A DNA stretch of 64,000 bases, taken from the NCBI RefSeq assembly GCF_020510625.1, contig NZ_CP075191.1, positions 1,898,001 through 1,962,000 on the forward strand. Reading direction: 5' to 3'. How positions within the stretch are numbered: position 1 is the stretch's first letter; the number at the start of each line of letters is the position of its first letter. The notes under the pieces are model-generated. The model saw only the letters and a program-made list of their open reading frames with translations. It was not told the origin of the DNA and searched no databases. The translations under genes and the position numbers were made by a program. Shown piece after piece: positions 53,768-63,987 of the stretch. The stretch comes from Ferribacterium limneticum (GTDB lineage Bacteria > Pseudomonadota > Gammaproteobacteria > Burkholderiales > Rhodocyclaceae).

Positions 53768-53783
53768 TGGCACAGGCCTTGCA
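53768..53783 (+). promoter_or_regulatory. Sigma54 promoter of iscA-nifU-nifS
   Basis: TGGCACAGGCCTTGCA, close to RpoN consensus, 32 bp before the ATG. Confidence 0.92.
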
Positions 53784-53815
53784 ATGAATAGCCCATCACC
53801 TCTGGGAGAATCGCC

Positions 53816-54139
53816 ATGATCAATCTGACCCCCGCTGCCGTTAAGGCTGTTCAACGTTTTATCCGCGGTTCCGAAACACCGGTTATCGGTTTGCGCCTGA
53901 CCATCTCGGGTGGCGGCTGCTCCGGCCTGCAATACGGCATGAAGCTCGAAAACGAGAAGGCTGACGACGACTGGGAAATGGAAGTCGATGGCGTCAAGCT
54001 GCTGGTCGATGCCATGACCTTCCCGATGATCGACAACGTCACCGTCGATTTCGTCGACACCCTGACTCACACCGGTTTCAAGTTCGACAATCCCAACGCC
54101 AGCGCCCAGTGTTCCTGCGGCTCTTCGTTCTCGGTCTAA
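53816..54139 (+). CDS. Nif-type IscA/HesB iron-sulfur assembly protein
   Basis: A 107-residue A-type carrier with the three ligand cysteines: GGGCSGLQY (Cys35) and the QCSCGSSF ending. It takes Fe-S clusters or iron and passes them to nitrogenase components. Located directly upstream of nifU and nifS in a NifA-controlled operon, so it is the nif-dedicated copy (often called IscA-nif). GGGAGAATCGCC precedes the start. Confidence 0.93.
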   Translation: MINLTPAAVKAVQRFIRGSETPVIGLRLTISGGGCSGLQYGMKLENEKADDDWEMEVDGVKLLVDAMTFPMIDNVTVDFVDTLTHTGFKFDNPNASAQCSCGSSFSV

Positions 54140-54151
54140 GGAGCACACAGC

Positions 54152-55048
54152 ATGTGGGAATACTCTGACAAGGTTCGCGAGCACTTCTTCAATCCGCGCA
54201 ACTCCGGCCCGCTGGAAGAAGCGAACGGCATCGGCGATGTCGGTTCCATCCAGTGTGGCGACGCGCTGCGCCTGATGCTCAAGGTTGAGCCGGAAACTGA
54301 AATCATCCTCGACGCCCATTTCCAGACCTTTGGCTGCGGTTCGGCCATTGCCTCGTCGTCGGCACTGACCGAAATGGTCAAGGGCATGACGCTGGATCAG
54401 GCACTGGAAGTCTCCAACCAGAATATCGCTGATTACCTCGACGGCCTGCCGCCGGAAAAGATGCACTGCTCGGTCATGGGCCGCGAAGCCCTGCAGGCCG
54501 CCATCGCCAACTACCGTGGCGAAGAGTGGTCCGACGACCACGAAGAAGGCGCCCTGATCTGCAAATGCTTCGCCATCGATGCCGTGATGATCGAGGACGT
54601 GGTCAAGGCCAACAACCTCAATACGGTCGAGGAAGTGACCTTCTACACCAAGGCTGGCGGCGGTTGCGCGGCTTGCCACGAAGGCATCGAGGAAATTCTG
54701 GCCAAGGTCATGGCTGAACGCGCCGGCCCTGGCGAAGTCTCGCCGCCGCCGGCTTGCCCGGCCACCCCGGAAGCACCGAAGCCGCCGAGCAAGAAGCTGT
54801 CGATCGTCGAGAAGATCAAGAAGATCGAGGAAGTGCTGGAGTCGGTTCGCCCGATGCTGCAGCGCGACCATGGCGATGTCGAGCTGGCCGACGTCCAGGG
54901 CAAGAAGATCTACGTGCACCTGAAGGGCGCCTGCTCCGGTTGCATGATGGAAGCGGCCACACTAGGCGGTATCCAGCAGAAGATGATCGAAACGCTGGGC
55001 GAACTGGTGCAGGTGCTGCCGTCGTCGCACATGCCCGTAGAGGCCTGA
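54152..55048 (+). CDS. nifU: NifU, Fe-S cluster scaffold
   Basis: A 298-residue modular scaffold: IscU-like domain (about 1-125, ligands in IQCGDALR Cys35, [15 protein letters not shown]ys62 and HCSVMG Cys106), a central 2Fe-2S domain (about 130-185, CKCF and GGGCAACH), and a C-terminal Nfu domain (about 220-298, CSGCMM). It assembles [4Fe-4S] clusters with sulfur from NifS for NifH, NifB and others. Linker (about 190-210) is Pro-rich. Follows the IscA gene by 12 bp. Confidence 0.97.
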   Translation: MWEYSDKVREHFFNPRNSGPLEEANGIGDVGSIQCGDALRLMLKVEPETEIILDAHFQTFGCGSAIASSSALTEMVKGMTLDQALEVSNQNIADYLDGLPPEKMHCSVMGREALQAAIANYRGEEWSDDHEEGALICKCFAIDAVMIEDVVKANNLNTVEEVTFYTKAGGGCAACHEGIEEILAKVMAERAGPGEVSPPPACPATPEAPKPPSKKLSIVEKIKKIEEVLESVRPMLQRDHGDVELADVQGKKIYVHLKGACSGCMMEAATLGGIQQKMIETLGELVQVLPSSHMPVEA

Positions 55049-55055
55049 TGATTTT

Positions 55056-55219
55056 CTCCTCCCCCTTCAAGGGGGAGGCCGGGAGGGGGATGGGTTTCCC
55101 CTTCCGGACCCATCCCCACCCCAACCGGGGGGGGCTGGCTTTGCAGAGCCAGCCCGTTCCGGCGGGGCAGAGCGATGCTCTGCCAAACCCCGCCTCCACC
55201 CCCTTGAAGGGGAGGGGGT
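55056..55219. repeat. Class B palindromic repeat between nifU and nifS
   Basis: Shares arms with 4009-4110 (CTCCCCCTTCAAGGGGGAGG, GGATGGGTTT / ACCCATCCCCACCCC, CCCTTGAAGGGGAGGG) with an extra ~60 bp inside that contains further inverted stretches (GGCTGGCTTTGCAGAGCCAGCC and GCAGAGCGATGCTCTGC). Confidence 0.75.
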
Positions 55220-55237
55220 AAAACAGAGGACTGCGCC

Positions 55238-56446
55238 ATGAAACCGATCTATCTCGACAATAACGCCACGACGCGGGTCGATCCCGCCGTGGTCGAAACC
55301 ATGCTCCCCTTCTTCACGGAGCATTTCGGCAACGCCTCGTCGATTCACGCCTTCGGCAGTGAAGTCGGCAAGGCGCTGAAGATGGCGCGCAACCAGGTGC
55401 AGGCGCTGCTCGGCGCCGAGCACGACTCGGAAATCATCTTCACCTCCTGCGGCACCGAGTCCGACTCCACCGCCATCCTCTCCGCGCTCAAGGCGCAGCC
55501 GGACCGCAACACAGTGATCACCACCAACGTCGAGCATCCGGCCATCCTGACCCTGTGCGAGTGGCTGGAGAAGGAAGGCTACATCGTCCATAAGCTGAAG
55601 GTGGACAAGAAGGGCCGCATCGACATTGACGAGTACAAGTCCCTGTTGAACGACCGCGTCGCCGTGGTTTCAGTCATGTGGGCCAACAACGAGACGGGCA
55701 CCATCTTCCCGGTGGTCGAGATGGCCGAACTGGCTGCGGCCAAGGGCATCATGTTTCACACCGATGCCGTGCAGGCCGTCGGCAAAATCCCTATCGACCT
55801 GAAGAGCACCAAGATCGACATGCTCTCGCTGTCGGGTCACAAGCTGCATGCCCCCAAGGGAATCGGCGTGCTCTACCTGCGTCGTGGCTGCCGTTTCCGT
55901 CCGCTGCTCCGTGGCGGTCACCAGGAACGTGGTCGCCGCGCCGGCACCGAGAACTCGGCGTCCATCGTCGGCCTCGGCATGGCCTGCGAACTGGCGATGA
56001 ACAAAATGGAGGTGGAGAACACTGAAGTCCGCCGCCTGCGCGACAAGCTGGAAAGTGGCCTGCTTAGCCAGATTACCCACTGCTTCCCGACCGGCGACGT
56101 TTCCAACCGCCTGCCCAACACCAGCAACATCGCGTTCGAATACATCGAGGGCGAGGCCATCCTGCTGCTGTTGAACAAGCTCGGTATCGCTGCCAGTTCC
56201 GGTTCGGCCTGTACCTCGGGCTCGCTCGAACCTTCGCATGTGATGCGGGCCATGGGCATTCCCTACACCGCAGCACACGGCACGATCCGCTTCTCGCTCT
56301 CGGTCTACAACACCGAAGCCGAAGTTGATCGCGTCATCGAAGCCGTCCCGCCGATCATCGCCCAACTGCGTAAACTTTCGCCGTACTGGACTGACAAGGG
56401 CCCGGCCGCCAATCCCGAAGCCGCCTTCGCCCCGACATACGCCTGA
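55238..56446 (+). CDS. nifS: NifS, cysteine desulfurase
   Basis: A 402-residue PLP enzyme that releases sulfur from cysteine for NifU. The Schiff-base lysine is in [11 protein letters not shown] (about residue 202), and the active cysteine in [16 protein letters not shown] (about residue 325). The N-terminus [13 protein letters not shown] is typical. nifS follows nifU after 189 bp containing a repeat. A terminator follows. Confidence 0.97.
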   Translation: MKPIYLDNNATTRVDPAVVETMLPFFTEHFGNASSIHAFGSEVGKALKMARNQVQALLGAEHDSEIIFTSCGTESDSTAILSALKAQPDRNTVITTNVEHPAILTLCEWLEKEGYIVHKLKVDKKGRIDIDEYKSLLNDRVAVVSVMWANNETGTIFPVVEMAELAAAKGIMFHTDAVQAVGKIPIDLKSTKIDMLSLSGHKLHAPKGIGVLYLRRGCRFRPLLRGGHQERGRRAGTENSASIVGLGMACELAMNKMEVENTEVRRLRDKLESGLLSQITHCFPTGDVSNRLPNTSNIAFEYIEGEAILLLLNKLGIAASSGSACTSGSLEPSHVMRAMGIPYTAAHGTIRFSLSVYNTEAEVDRVIEAVPPIIAQLRKLSPYWTDKGPAANPEAAFAPTYA

Positions 56447-56480
56447 CGGCAACCGTCTCTCTCTGCAGCAACCTCGGTTC

Positions 56481-56510
56481 GCCCCGGAAGCAATTCCGGG
56501 GCACTTTTTT
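56481..56510 (+). terminator. Terminator after nifS
   Basis: GCCCCGGAA-GCAA-TTCCGGGGC then ACTTTTTT: 9-bp stem and a T-run about 35 bp after the stop. Confidence 0.9.
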
Positions 56511-56618
56511 GTCTGGATAATCCACTTCCCTTCGCCATTCCCTCATTCGGCCGCAATCAGTTGGCTTGCCAACTATGCAAAGTTAGAATTGAGGGCCTTG
56601 CTAAAGAGTGCATCAGCC

Positions 56619-57374
56619 ATGATTGAACTAGGCGTCAATATTGACCACATCGCCACTATCCGCCAGGCCCGCCGGACTTACGAGCCGGATCCCGTCTGGG
56701 GCGCCGTCGAAGCCCATCTGGGCGGTGCGGACGGTATCACGGTACATCTGCGGGAAGACCGGCGGCATATTCAGGATGCCGACGTACGCCGCCTGCGCGA
56801 AACCACGCAGATCAAGCTCAACCTTGAAATGGCGGCCACCGACGAAATGGTCGGCATCGCCTGTGACCTCAAGCCGGAAATGGCCATGCTGGTGCCCGAG
56901 GGGCGCCACGAGGTAACGACTGAAGGCGGTCTCGATATTCTGGCCCAGGAAGCTCGCCTGAAAGACGTCATTTCCCGCCTTGCCGACGCGGGCATCATGA
57001 CCAGCGTCTTCATCGATGCCGAACTGGCACAGATCGAAGCGGCGGCGCGAATTGGCGCCAGCGTCTGTGAAATCCACACCGGACCTTATGCCCACGCCTT
57101 CTACGATAAAGGGCGTGATGCCGAAGCGCCGGCTGTGCTCGCAGAAATCGACAAGATTCGCAGGGCCGGGCAAGCCATTCGCCACCTCGGCATGCGCTTC
57201 AACGCCGGCCATGCGCTGAATTACAACAATGTCCAGCCGATCGCTCGCCTGTCCGGCATCCGCGAACTGCATATCGGTCACGCCATTGTCAGCCGTGCCG
57301 TCTTCGTCGGACTGCGCGAAGCAGTTCGCGAAATGAAGGTGCTGATGCGCGAAGCAGCGGTTCGCGGGGAATGA
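56619..57374 (+). CDS. pdxJ: Pyridoxine 5'-phosphate synthase
   Basis: A 251-residue PdxJ, joining 1-deoxyxylulose 5-phosphate and 3-amino-2-oxopropyl phosphate to pyridoxine phosphate. Signatures: [17 protein letters not shown] at the start, [21 protein letters not shown] and [13 protein letters not shown] 56619 gives the standard length; in-frame sequence further upstream lies over the nifS end and its terminator. First gene of the housekeeping block; its stop overlaps acpS (ATGA). Confidence 0.96.
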   Translation: MIELGVNIDHIATIRQARRTYEPDPVWGAVEAHLGGADGITVHLREDRRHIQDADVRRLRETTQIKLNLEMAATDEMVGIACDLKPEMAMLVPEGRHEVTTEGGLDILAQEARLKDVISRLADAGIMTSVFIDAELAQIEAAARIGASVCEIHTGPYAHAFYDKGRDAEAPAVLAEIDKIRRAGQAIRHLGMRFNAGHALNYNNVQPIARLSGIRELHIGHAIVSRAVFVGLREAVREMKVLMREAAVRGE

Positions 57375-57748
57375 TCTACGGCATAGGCACAGATATCGTT
57401 GCCGTTGCCCGCTTGCGGGGCATGTGGGAACGGCATGGCGACAGGGCGCTCGACAAGTTGCTCGCGCCACAGGAAATGGCTGATTTTGCCAAGGCCGCCG
57501 ACAAGGGCCGCTTTCTCGCCAAACGTTTTGCCGCCAAGGAGGCCTTCAGCAAGGCCTTGGGGACCGGGGTACGCCCGCCCGCAAACTTGACTGCCATCGC
57601 CGTCGCTCATGACGAGTTGGGTAAGCCGGTATTCGATTTTCAGGGAGAACTGGAAAGTTTGCTCAAAAAGCAAAACCTGAAAAGCCATCTTTCAATCAGC
57701 GACGAAGCCGAATATGCCGTCGCCTATGTGATTCTGGAGCAAGCATGA
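57371..57748 (+). CDS. acpS: Holo-[acyl-carrier-protein] synthase
   Basis: A 125-residue AcpS that transfers 4'-phosphopantetheine to acyl carrier protein. Signatures: [12 protein letters not shown] at the start and [17 protein letters not shown]. Coupled to pdxJ and nagZ by 4-bp overlaps, the usual order in this group. Confidence 0.96.
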   Translation: MIYGIGTDIVAVARLRGMWERHGDRALDKLLAPQEMADFAKAADKGRFLAKRFAAKEAFSKALGTGVRPPANLTAIAVAHDELGKPVFDFQGELESLLKKQNLKSHLSISDEAEYAVAYVILEQA

Positions 57749-58764
57749 TGCATTTGCCGCTCGGCCCGCTGATGATCGACATCGCCGGCACCGAACTGAG
57801 CCCCCTCGACTGCGAACGACTTTGCCATCCGCTGGTCGGGGGCATCATTCTCTTCTCCCGGAACTACGCCAACCCCGAGCAATTGTCCACATTGTGTTCG
57901 GCAATCCACGCCTTGCGCTCGCCGGCACTGCTGATCGCCGTCGATCACGAAGGGGGCAGGGTACAGCGTTTTCGCGATGGCTTTACCCGTCTGCCACCAA
58001 TGGCGGCCTTGGGAAAGCTGTGGAATGGCGATCCACAAGCCGCGCTGCTATCTGCCCGCCAGGTTGGCTATGTGCTGGCGTCCGAACTGCGGGCCCGCGG
58101 TGTCGATTACTCCTTCACGCCGGTCCTCGATCTTGATTACGGCCCGTCACGCGTCATCGGCGACCGTGCTTTCCATCGTCAGCCGGAAGCGGTGATCGCA
58201 CTGGCTGCTGCGCTCGGTGATGGTTTGCGCCAGGCTGGCATGAGCAGTTGCGGTAAGCATTTCCCGGGGCACGGCTATGTCATCCCTGATTCACATGTCG
58301 AGTTGCCGGTCGATGATCGGGCCTTCGAAGCGATGCAGGAAGACATTGCCCCTTACCGGCATCTACCGCTGGATGGTGTGATGGCTGCCCATGTTATTTA
58401 TAACTGCATGGACTGCAATACTGCTGTATTTTCAAATAAATGGATAAGTTATTTGAGAAACGACATTAAGTTTGACGGGGTGGTTTTTACCGACGATTTG
58501 TCGATGGCTGGCGCCGGCGTGGTCGGCGACATGTTGTCTCGGGTCGAAACTGCTTACGCTGCGGGCTGCGACATGCTGCTCGTTTGCAACGCACCGGATG
58601 TCGTCGGCGATGTACTGGAAAACTGGAAGCCAGAAGTCGATTCGCTACGCGGCAAACGGGTCGAGGCACTGATTCCTCAGGCGCCTGCTTTGAGTTGGGA
58701 GGCGCTGCAAACAGACCCCGCCTACCAGGCCGCCCAAAAGGCCATCGCGAAATTGATGGCCTGA
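57745..58764 (+). CDS. nagZ: Beta-N-acetylglucosaminidase NagZ
   Basis: A 339-residue GH3 enzyme that removes N-acetylglucosamine from muropeptides during peptidoglycan recycling. The signature KHFPGHGYVIPDSH (about 171-184) carries the catalytic His/Asp dyad, and VFTDDLSMAGA (about 247-257) the nucleophile Asp. Start is ATG 57745 or the next codon. Overlaps acpS by 4 bp. Confidence 0.95.
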   Translation: MMHLPLGPLMIDIAGTELSPLDCERLCHPLVGGIILFSRNYANPEQLSTLCSAIHALRSPALLIAVDHEGGRVQRFRDGFTRLPPMAALGKLWNGDPQAALLSARQVGYVLASELRARGVDYSFTPVLDLDYGPSRVIGDRAFHRQPEAVIALAAALGDGLRQAGMSSCGKHFPGHGYVIPDSHVELPVDDRAFEAMQEDIAPYRHLPLDGVMAAHVIYNCMDCNTAVFSNKWISYLRNDIKFDGVVFTDDLSMAGAGVVGDMLSRVETAYAAGCDMLLVCNAPDVVGDVLENWKPEVDSLRGKRVEALIPQAPALSWEALQTDPAYQAAQKAIAKLMA

Positions 58765-58769
58765 AATGC

Positions 58770-58795
58770 ATTCGGGCAGCCTGAGCTGCCCGAAT
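58770..58795. terminator. Bidirectional hairpin between convergent nagZ and efp
   Basis: ATTCGGGCAGC-CTGA-GCTGCCCGAAT: an 11-bp perfect stem between converging genes. T-tracts are weak on both sides. Confidence 0.65.
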
Positions 58796-58819
58796 CTTGC
58801 ACTACCGAAAACCAGCGGA

Positions 58820-59377
58820 TTACTTGACGCGGTTCTTGTATTCGTCGGTGCGGGTGTCGATTTCGATCTTGTCGCCGATGCTGACGAAGGCCGGAACCGG
58901 CAGTTCGAAGCCAGTCGCCAGCTTGGCCGGCTTCATGACCTTGCCCGAAGTGTCGCCCTTGACGGCCGGCTCGGTATAAACCACTTCGCGCACGACACTG
59001 TTCGGCAGTTCAACGGAAATTGCCTTGCCGTTGTAGAAAACGACTTCGCAAGCCAGGCCATCTTCCAGATACTTCAGGGCGTCGGTCATGTTTTCGGCTT
59101 CGACTTCGAACTGCTCGTAGTCGGCATCCATGAAAACGTACATCGGATCGGCGAAGTAGGAGTAGGTCACTTCCTTCTTGTCGAGCACGACCACTTCGAA
59201 CTTGTCATCTGCCTTATAAACGGCTTCGGAAGCGGCGCCGGTCAACAGATTCTTGAGCTTCATTTTGACCACGGCTGCGTTGCGGCCAGACTTGTTGTAC
59301 TCACTCTTCTGAACGACGAGCGGGTCGGCACCAACCATGATGACGTTGCCGGAGCGGAGTTCCATTGCGGTTTTCAT
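58820..59377 (-). CDS. efp: Elongation factor P
   Basis: A 185-residue EF-P, which relieves ribosome stalling at polyproline. The tip of the first domain has Arg at position 32 ([12 protein letters not shown]), the form modified by rhamnose via EarP, whose gene lies directly upstream. ATG 59377 ([11 protein letters not shown]) is used; the frame back to 59515 overlaps earP. Conserved order efp-earP. Confidence 0.97.
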   Translation of the reverse strand: MKTAMELRSGNVIMVGADPLVVQKSEYNKSGRNAAVVKMKLKNLLTGAASEAVYKADDKFEVVVLDKKEVTYSYFADPMYVFMDADYEQFEVEAENMTDALKYLEDGLACEVVFYNGKAISVELPNSVVREVVYTEPAVKGDTSGKVMKPAKLATGFELPVPAFVSIGDKIEIDTRTDEYKNRVK

Positions 59378-59414
59378 ACGGTATTCTCTAAGGTCGGAAA
59401 AGATAAACGTTAAA

Positions 59415-60497
59415 TTATACCTTGGTGGTACAGAATTTGACGAGAGCTGATGCCAAGTCAGGCAGCAAGGCTTGGGTGTCGGCCCAATGGCTGTTGTGCC
59501 GGGCAATATCGGCATAATTGGCCATGAAATTCAGCCATGCCGACTCAACGTTGCCCCCGGTATTCCAGGCCACGAACATCTCGCGGACCACAATCTCCAG
59601 CTTTTTGTCCATGCCGTGACAATAGCGTTCAAGGAATGCATCGAGTTTGACCAGATGCGCATCCTCATCCTGAAAGTAGATCTGCCAGATGAAAGGCTTG
59701 CCAGCCCATTGGGCACGGACGAATGAATCCTCACCGCGGACAAAATTGACATCACAACGCCACAAAAGTCGATCGTAATCGTCCATCGGCATGAAGGGGA
59801 TCGGCCGGATTGAGGCATTTCCACATTGCCACGGCCCATCTCCGCCCAGGTAATTGCTGACCGCGGCCAACGGTTTGCCAGGAGGAACATGGCAGATAAC
59901 CGGATTGGGCATTTTTCCCAGAGCATCAATCAACCCGCCGACCGGCGCCGTGTCATAGCAGAAAAGGCTGATTTCAAATGCTTCGCTGCCCCCGCTTTGA
60001 AAAGTGCTTCGATCGCGCTCGCCAAGCAGATGCTTTTCCCGAAGCAATCCGCCGCTAGATCCAGAAAACCCCGGAAAAAAGAAATACTTGGTCAAGGGCA
60101 ACGACGGGTGAGGTGAGGCCATGCCGTGACAGTCGCCGGCCCACGATTCGGCAGTCAGGTATTCCAGATTGATCCAGCAGGGCTTTGGATCGACATTGGC
60201 CATCGCTGCGAGATAGGCGTCCGGTAGATCGCAGGCAAAGGCTTCAATGACGACTTCGGCTGGCCGGTCAAACAGGATATTTTCGTGCCAGTGACGAATT
60301 TCGACACCGTTGCACCATTGCCCATCCACGTTGGCATCCACAGGCGGGCACAAAGGCTGCAGACTGGCCGGATCATCCACCCACAATCGCACCCGACGCC
60401 CATGCTCGGCCGCCAATTGTCTGGCCAGTCGCCAGCAAACGCCGATGTCGCCGTAGTTGTCGATAACCCGGCAAAAGATGTCCCAATGAAGCTGCAT
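59415..60497 (-). CDS. earP: EF-P arginine rhamnosyltransferase EarP
   Basis: A 360-residue GT-B glycosyltransferase that transfers rhamnose from dTDP-rhamnose to Arg32 of EF-P. The N-terminal motif [21 protein letters not shown] carries the catalytic Asp13 and Asp17, and [21 protein letters not shown] near 265-285 binds the nucleotide sugar. The start MQLHWDIF at 60497 is chosen. Located next to efp. Confidence 0.95.
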   Translation of the reverse strand: MQLHWDIFCRVIDNYGDIGVCWRLARQLAAEHGRRVRLWVDDPASLQPLCPPVDANVDGQWCNGVEIRHWHENILFDRPAEVVIEAFACDLPDAYLAAMANVDPKPCWINLEYLTAESWAGDCHGMASPHPSLPLTKYFFFPGFSGSSGGLLREKHLLGERDRSTFQSGGSEAFEISLFCYDTAPVGGLIDALGKMPNPVICHVPPGKPLAAVSNYLGGDGPWQCGNASIRPIPFMPMDDYDRLLWRCDVNFVRGEDSFVRAQWAGKPFIWQIYFQDEDAHLVKLDAFLERYCHGMDKKLEIVVREMFVAWNTGGNVESAWLNFMANYADIARHNSHWADTQALLPDLASALVKFCTTKV

Positions 60498-60521
60498 GGC
60501 CGACATGCTACCATCCGCGCC

Positions 60522-61169
60522 ATGCCCAGATTTCAAGACCCCACCGACTGCACCGCCTGTTCACGGCTGGCCGAACACCTCTCAAACATTCGTCAACGTG
60601 ACCCGGACTGGCATGCCTTGCCAGTGCCGGCCTTCGGTTCTCTGGATGCAGAATTGCTCGTCGTCGGGCTTGGTCCCGGCGAAAAGGGGGCCAATCGAAC
60701 CGGCCGTCCATTTACTGGCGACGTGGCCGGCGAGTTGCTCTACCCGGCGCTAAATCGCTTCGGCTTTGCCAGCAGTCCTGAACCGCTCGGTTCCGACAAC
60801 TGGGCGAATCCGGCGATGCAGCTGAGTAACTGCCGCATTACCAACGCCGTGCGCTGCCTGCCACCAGCCAACAAACCGACGACGGCAGAAATTCGCCAAT
60901 GCAATGCGCACCTGAAAGCTGAATTGGCCGCCATGCCGAAGCTGAAAGTGATTGTCGTCCTCGGTGCCATTGCCCATCAGGCGCTGCTTTGGACCTACGG
61001 ACTCAAGGCAAAAGACCTACCGTTCGGTCACCATGTCACCCACAAGCTGCCGGATGGCCGAACGCTGGTTACAAGCTACCATTGCAGCGGCTACAACTGG
61101 CGCACCGGACGACTCACCCGAGAGAGCTTTGAAGCCGTCTTTGCCGGGGTCCAGGCACAACTCGCGTAA
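60522..61169 (+). CDS. Uracil-DNA glycosylase, family 5 (UdgB-like)
   Basis: A 215-residue DNA glycosylase. N-terminal CTAC plus CRITNAVRC give the four cysteines of a 4Fe-4S cluster; the active-site loop is GLGPGEKGANRTGRPF and the second motif is HCSGYNWRTGRLT, as in family 5 enzymes that act on uracil and other damaged bases. It diverges from earP across 24 bp and lies 3 bp before uvrC. Confidence 0.9.
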   Translation: MPRFQDPTDCTACSRLAEHLSNIRQRDPDWHALPVPAFGSLDAELLVVGLGPGEKGANRTGRPFTGDVAGELLYPALNRFGFASSPEPLGSDNWANPAMQLSNCRITNAVRCLPPANKPTTAEIRQCNAHLKAELAAMPKLKVIVVLGAIAHQALLWTYGLKAKDLPFGHHVTHKLPDGRTLVTSYHCSGYNWRTGRLTRESFEAVFAGVQAQLA

Positions 61170-61172
61170 GTC

Positions 61173-62984
61173 ATGAGTTTTGACGCCAAGGCCTTTCTGG
61201 CCACGCTGACCGAATTGCCCGGTGTTTATCGCATGCTGGATTCGAATGGCAGCGTGCTCTACGTCGGCAAAGCCAAGAATCTCAAGAAAAGGGTTTCGTC
61301 CTACTTTCGGGAAAATCTCTCCAGCCCGCGCATTGCGCACATGGTCAGCCAGATTGCCGCGATCGAGACCACCGCAACCCGTACCGAAGCCGAAGCGCTG
61401 CTCCTTGAAAACAACCTGATCAAGTCGCTGGCGCCGCGTTACAACATCCTGTTTCGCGACGACAAATCCTATCCCTACATCGTCCTGAGCAAGGGCAAGT
61501 TTCCCCGATTGGGTTTCTTTCGCGGCAATCCGGACCGCAAGGCGGATTACTTCGGTCCCTATCCATCATCCTGGGCGGTACGCGACAGCATCCATCTGCT
61601 ACAAAAGATGTTCCGCCTCCGCACCTGTGAAGACACGGTTTTTTCAAACCGTTCGCGCCCTTGTCTTCTGTACCAGATCAAGCGTTGCAGTGGTCCGTGC
61701 GTTGGATTCATAGCGGCAGATGACTACGCGGCGGACATCCAGTTGGCGGCGATGTTTCTCCTCGGCAAGCAGCAGGAAGTAACCCGCCGCCTGACCAAAT
61801 CGATGGAAGAAGCTTCTTCCAAGCTGGCTTTTGAGCAGGCCGCCGTGTTTCGCGACCAGATACAGTCTTTGCATCAGGTTCAGGAAAAGCAGTTCGTTTC
61901 CAGCAGCAAGGGCGAGGATGTGGACATCCTCGTGGCGATCAGGGAAGCAGGGCAGTTGTGCGTCAATCTGGCCATGGTCCGTGGCGGCAGGCATCTCGGC
62001 GACCGGCCATTTTTCCCTACCAATGCGGGGGATTCCGAAGCATCGGATGCCTGCGCTGCCTTTATCCGTCAGCATTACGCCGTCCATCCCGCACCGGCGC
62101 GCATCCTTTCGTCCCCATTACCTTCCGAAGAAGACACGGGAGAAACCGAGGTCACTCTCGCCGAACTGGCTGGCCGTCCAGTGCCGGTACAGGAAGGAAG
62201 GGGCGCGACGCATAAGGCCTGGATCGAAATGGCGATGCAAAACGCCCGCCTGGCCATCCTGGCAAGAAATCAGGCGACCGCCCAACAGGAACAGCGACTG
62301 GCTGCCTTGCAGGAAGCTTTGCAGCTTCCCGAGTCGATATCGCGGATTGAGTGTTTCGACATCAGCCACACGATGGGCGAGGCGACCGTTGCCTCCTGCG
62401 TTGTCTATGAAGGCAACCGCATGAAGAAAAGCGATTACCGCCGTTTCAACATCCGCGACATTCAGGCAGGGGATGATTATGCCGCCATGCGTCAGGCGGT
62501 CAGCCGCCGCTACGACAGCATCGCGGGCGGGGAGGGGGCAGCACCCGACCTGATTCTCATTGATGGTGGCAAAGGGCAGGTCAGCTCGGCTTTCAGTGCG
62601 CTCGCCGACCTTGGATTGACCCACTTGCCGATGATCGGCGTTGCCAAGGGCGAAGAACGCAAGCCAGGGCTGGAAACACTCATTTTCCCGGAGGGGCGGG
62701 AGCCGTTACAATTGCCGCCGCAACATCCGGCGCTACATTTGATTCAGGAAATCCGCGACGAAGCCCATCGTTTTGCCATCACCGGCCACCGTGCCCAGCG
62801 CGGCAAAGCGAGAAAGACCTCGACGCTGGAGAGCCTGCCAGGCATAGGGCCGGCTCGTAGAAAGGCACTTGTCGCGCGTTTTGGTGGCCTGCCTGGCGTA
62901 CTCGCAGCAAGCACTGACCAGCTGGCCGAAGTTCCCGGAATCAGTCGGGAAATGGCCGAGAAGATATATTCCGCATTACACTGA
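61173..62984 (+). CDS. uvrC: Excinuclease ABC subunit C
   Basis: A 603-residue UvrC, which makes both incisions in nucleotide excision repair. Domains: GIY-YIG nuclease (about 12-90, GVYRMLDSNGSVLYVGKAKNLKKR), a Cys-rich region (about 148-175), UVR motif (about 200-235), RNase-H-like nuclease (about 385-535, IECFDISHTMGEATVAS and LILIDGGKGQ) and C-terminal tandem HhH. 3 bp upstream of pgsA with a gap of three bases. Confidence 0.97.
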   Translation: MSFDAKAFLATLTELPGVYRMLDSNGSVLYVGKAKNLKKRVSSYFRENLSSPRIAHMVSQIAAIETTATRTEAEALLLENNLIKSLAPRYNILFRDDKSYPYIVLSKGKFPRLGFFRGNPDRKADYFGPYPSSWAVRDSIHLLQKMFRLRTCEDTVFSNRSRPCLLYQIKRCSGPCVGFIAADDYAADIQLAAMFLLGKQQEVTRRLTKSMEEASSKLAFEQAAVFRDQIQSLHQVQEKQFVSSSKGEDVDILVAIREAGQLCVNLAMVRGGRHLGDRPFFPTNAGDSEASDACAAFIRQHYAVHPAPARILSSPLPSEEDTGETEVTLAELAGRPVPVQEGRGATHKAWIEMAMQNARLAILARNQATAQQEQRLAALQEALQLPESISRIECFDISHTMGEATVASCVVYEGNRMKKSDYRRFNIRDIQAGDDYAAMRQAVSRRYDSIAGGEGAAPDLILIDGGKGQVSSAFSALADLGLTHLPMIGVAKGEERKPGLETLIFPEGREPLQLPPQHPALHLIQEIRDEAHRFAITGHRAQRGKARKTSTLESLPGIGPARRKALVARFGGLPGVLAASTDQLAEVPGISREMAEKIYSALH

Positions 62985-62987
62985 ACC

Positions 62988-63566
62988 ATGCCTTTCAACC
63001 TTCCCATCCTCCTGACATGGCTCCGCATCGTGGCGATACCGCTGCTGATTGCCATTTATTACCTGCCATCAGGCTGGGCGACGCCGCATGAACGCGACCT
63101 CGCAGCAACGCTGATTTTCGTGGCTGCCGCCCTGACTGACTGGGCAGACGGCTATCTGGCACGCAAGCTCAACCAGACCTCGGCCTTTGGGGCGTTCCTG
63201 GATCCCGTGGCGGACAAGCTGATGGTTGCCGCTGCATTAATCGTCCTGGTCCAGTTGGGAAGAACCGACGCCATCATCGCCACGATCATCATCGGCCGAG
63301 AAATTACCATTTCCGCATTACGCGAATGGATGGCGAAGATTGGCGCTGCAAAAAGTGTCGCTGTTTCAATGCTCGGCAAGGTCAAAACAGCCGCTCAAAT
63401 GCTCGCACTGCCGATGCTGCTTTACTACGCCCCGGTATCTGGCATCGACATGAAATTGCTGGGCAACTGGCTGATCTGGATCGCTGCCTTGTTGACCTTG
63501 TGGTCAATGGGCTATTACCTGCGTATGGCATGGCCAGAGATCCTCAAGCGGAGCGCAGAAAAGTAG
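62988..63566 (+). CDS. pgsA: CDP-diacylglycerol--glycerol-3-phosphate 3-phosphatidyltransferase
   Basis: A 192-residue membrane enzyme for phosphatidylglycerol synthesis. It has the CDP-alcohol phosphotransferase motif DGxxAR-x8-GxxLDxxxD (TDWADGYLARKLNQTSAFG then AFLDPVADK) and about five helices. The order uvrC-pgsA-tRNA-Gly-tRNA-Cys is the same as in E. coli. Confidence 0.96.
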   Translation: MPFNLPILLTWLRIVAIPLLIAIYYLPSGWATPHERDLAATLIFVAAALTDWADGYLARKLNQTSAFGAFLDPVADKLMVAAALIVLVQLGRTDAIIATIIIGREITISALREWMAKIGAAKSVAVSMLGKVKTAAQMLALPMLLYYAPVSGIDMKLLGNWLIWIAALLTLWSMGYYLRMAWPEILKRSAEK

Positions 63567-63576
63567 GGCCGCAATG

Positions 63577-63604
63577 TTGACATTTTCCTTGTGTAGCCTA
63601 TAAT
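63577..63604 (+). promoter_or_regulatory. Sigma70 promoter of the tRNA cluster
   Basis: TTGACA, 16 bases, TATAAT: both hexamers at consensus, ending 16 bp before the first tRNA. Confidence 0.9.
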
Positions 63605-63620
63605 GCGCGCTCTGTTTGAC

Positions 63621-63696
63621 GCGGCAGTAGCTCAGTTGGTAGAGCGCAACCTTGCCAAGGTTGAGGTCGAGAGTTCGAGACTCTTCTGCCGCTCCA
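63621..63696 (+). tRNA. tRNA-Gly (GCC)
   Basis: 76 bases with a complete cloverleaf: acceptor GCGGCAG/CTGCCGC, D arm with AGCTCAGTTGGTAGAGC, anticodon loop TTGCCAA (GCC), T loop TTCGAGA and an encoded CCA end. Identical to the copy at 63841. Confidence 0.97.
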
Positions 63697-63760
63697 AGAT
63701 TTTTGAAGAAACCGCTGGTTTTTTCTGAAGTAAAAGCAGTAATGCATAGCTTGTAGGCGG

Positions 63761-63834
63761 GGCGCGGTAGCAAAGCGGTTATGCACCGGATTGCAAATCC
63801 GTGTAGGTCGGTTCGACTCCGGCCCGCGCCTCCA
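63761..63834 (+). tRNA. tRNA-Cys (GCA)
   Basis: 74 bases: acceptor GGCGCGG/CCGCGCC, anticodon loop TTGCAAA (GCA), T loop TTCGACT and encoded CCA. It lies between the two tRNA-Gly copies. Confidence 0.97.
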
Positions 63835-63840
63835 GAATAC

Positions 63841-63916
63841 GCGGCAGTAGCTCAGTTGGTAGAGCGCAACCTTGCCAAGGTTGAGGTCGAGAGTTCGAGA
63901 CTCTTCTGCCGCTCCA
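63841..63916 (+). tRNA. tRNA-Gly (GCC), second copy
   Basis: Identical in sequence to 63621-63696, 6 bases after tRNA-Cys, so it is part of the same precursor. Confidence 0.97.
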
Positions 63917-63925
63917 AAATTCAAA

Positions 63926-63956
63926 AAGGGAAAGCGCCGTCGCTTTCCCTTTTTTC
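63926..63956 (+). terminator. Terminator of the tRNA cluster
   Basis: AAAGGGAAAGCG-CCGT-CGCTTTCCCTTTTTT: 12-base stem plus a T-run, 10 bases after the last tRNA. Confidence 0.93.
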
Positions 63957-63971
63957 ATATCGGGATGCCGA

Positions 63972-63977
63972 TATAAT
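63972..63977 (+). promoter_or_regulatory. -10 element for the next tRNA
   Basis: TATAAT, 10 bases before the start of a probable tRNA-Leu at the right edge. No strong -35 is evident. Confidence 0.5.
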
Positions 63978-63987
63978 CGACAACCCA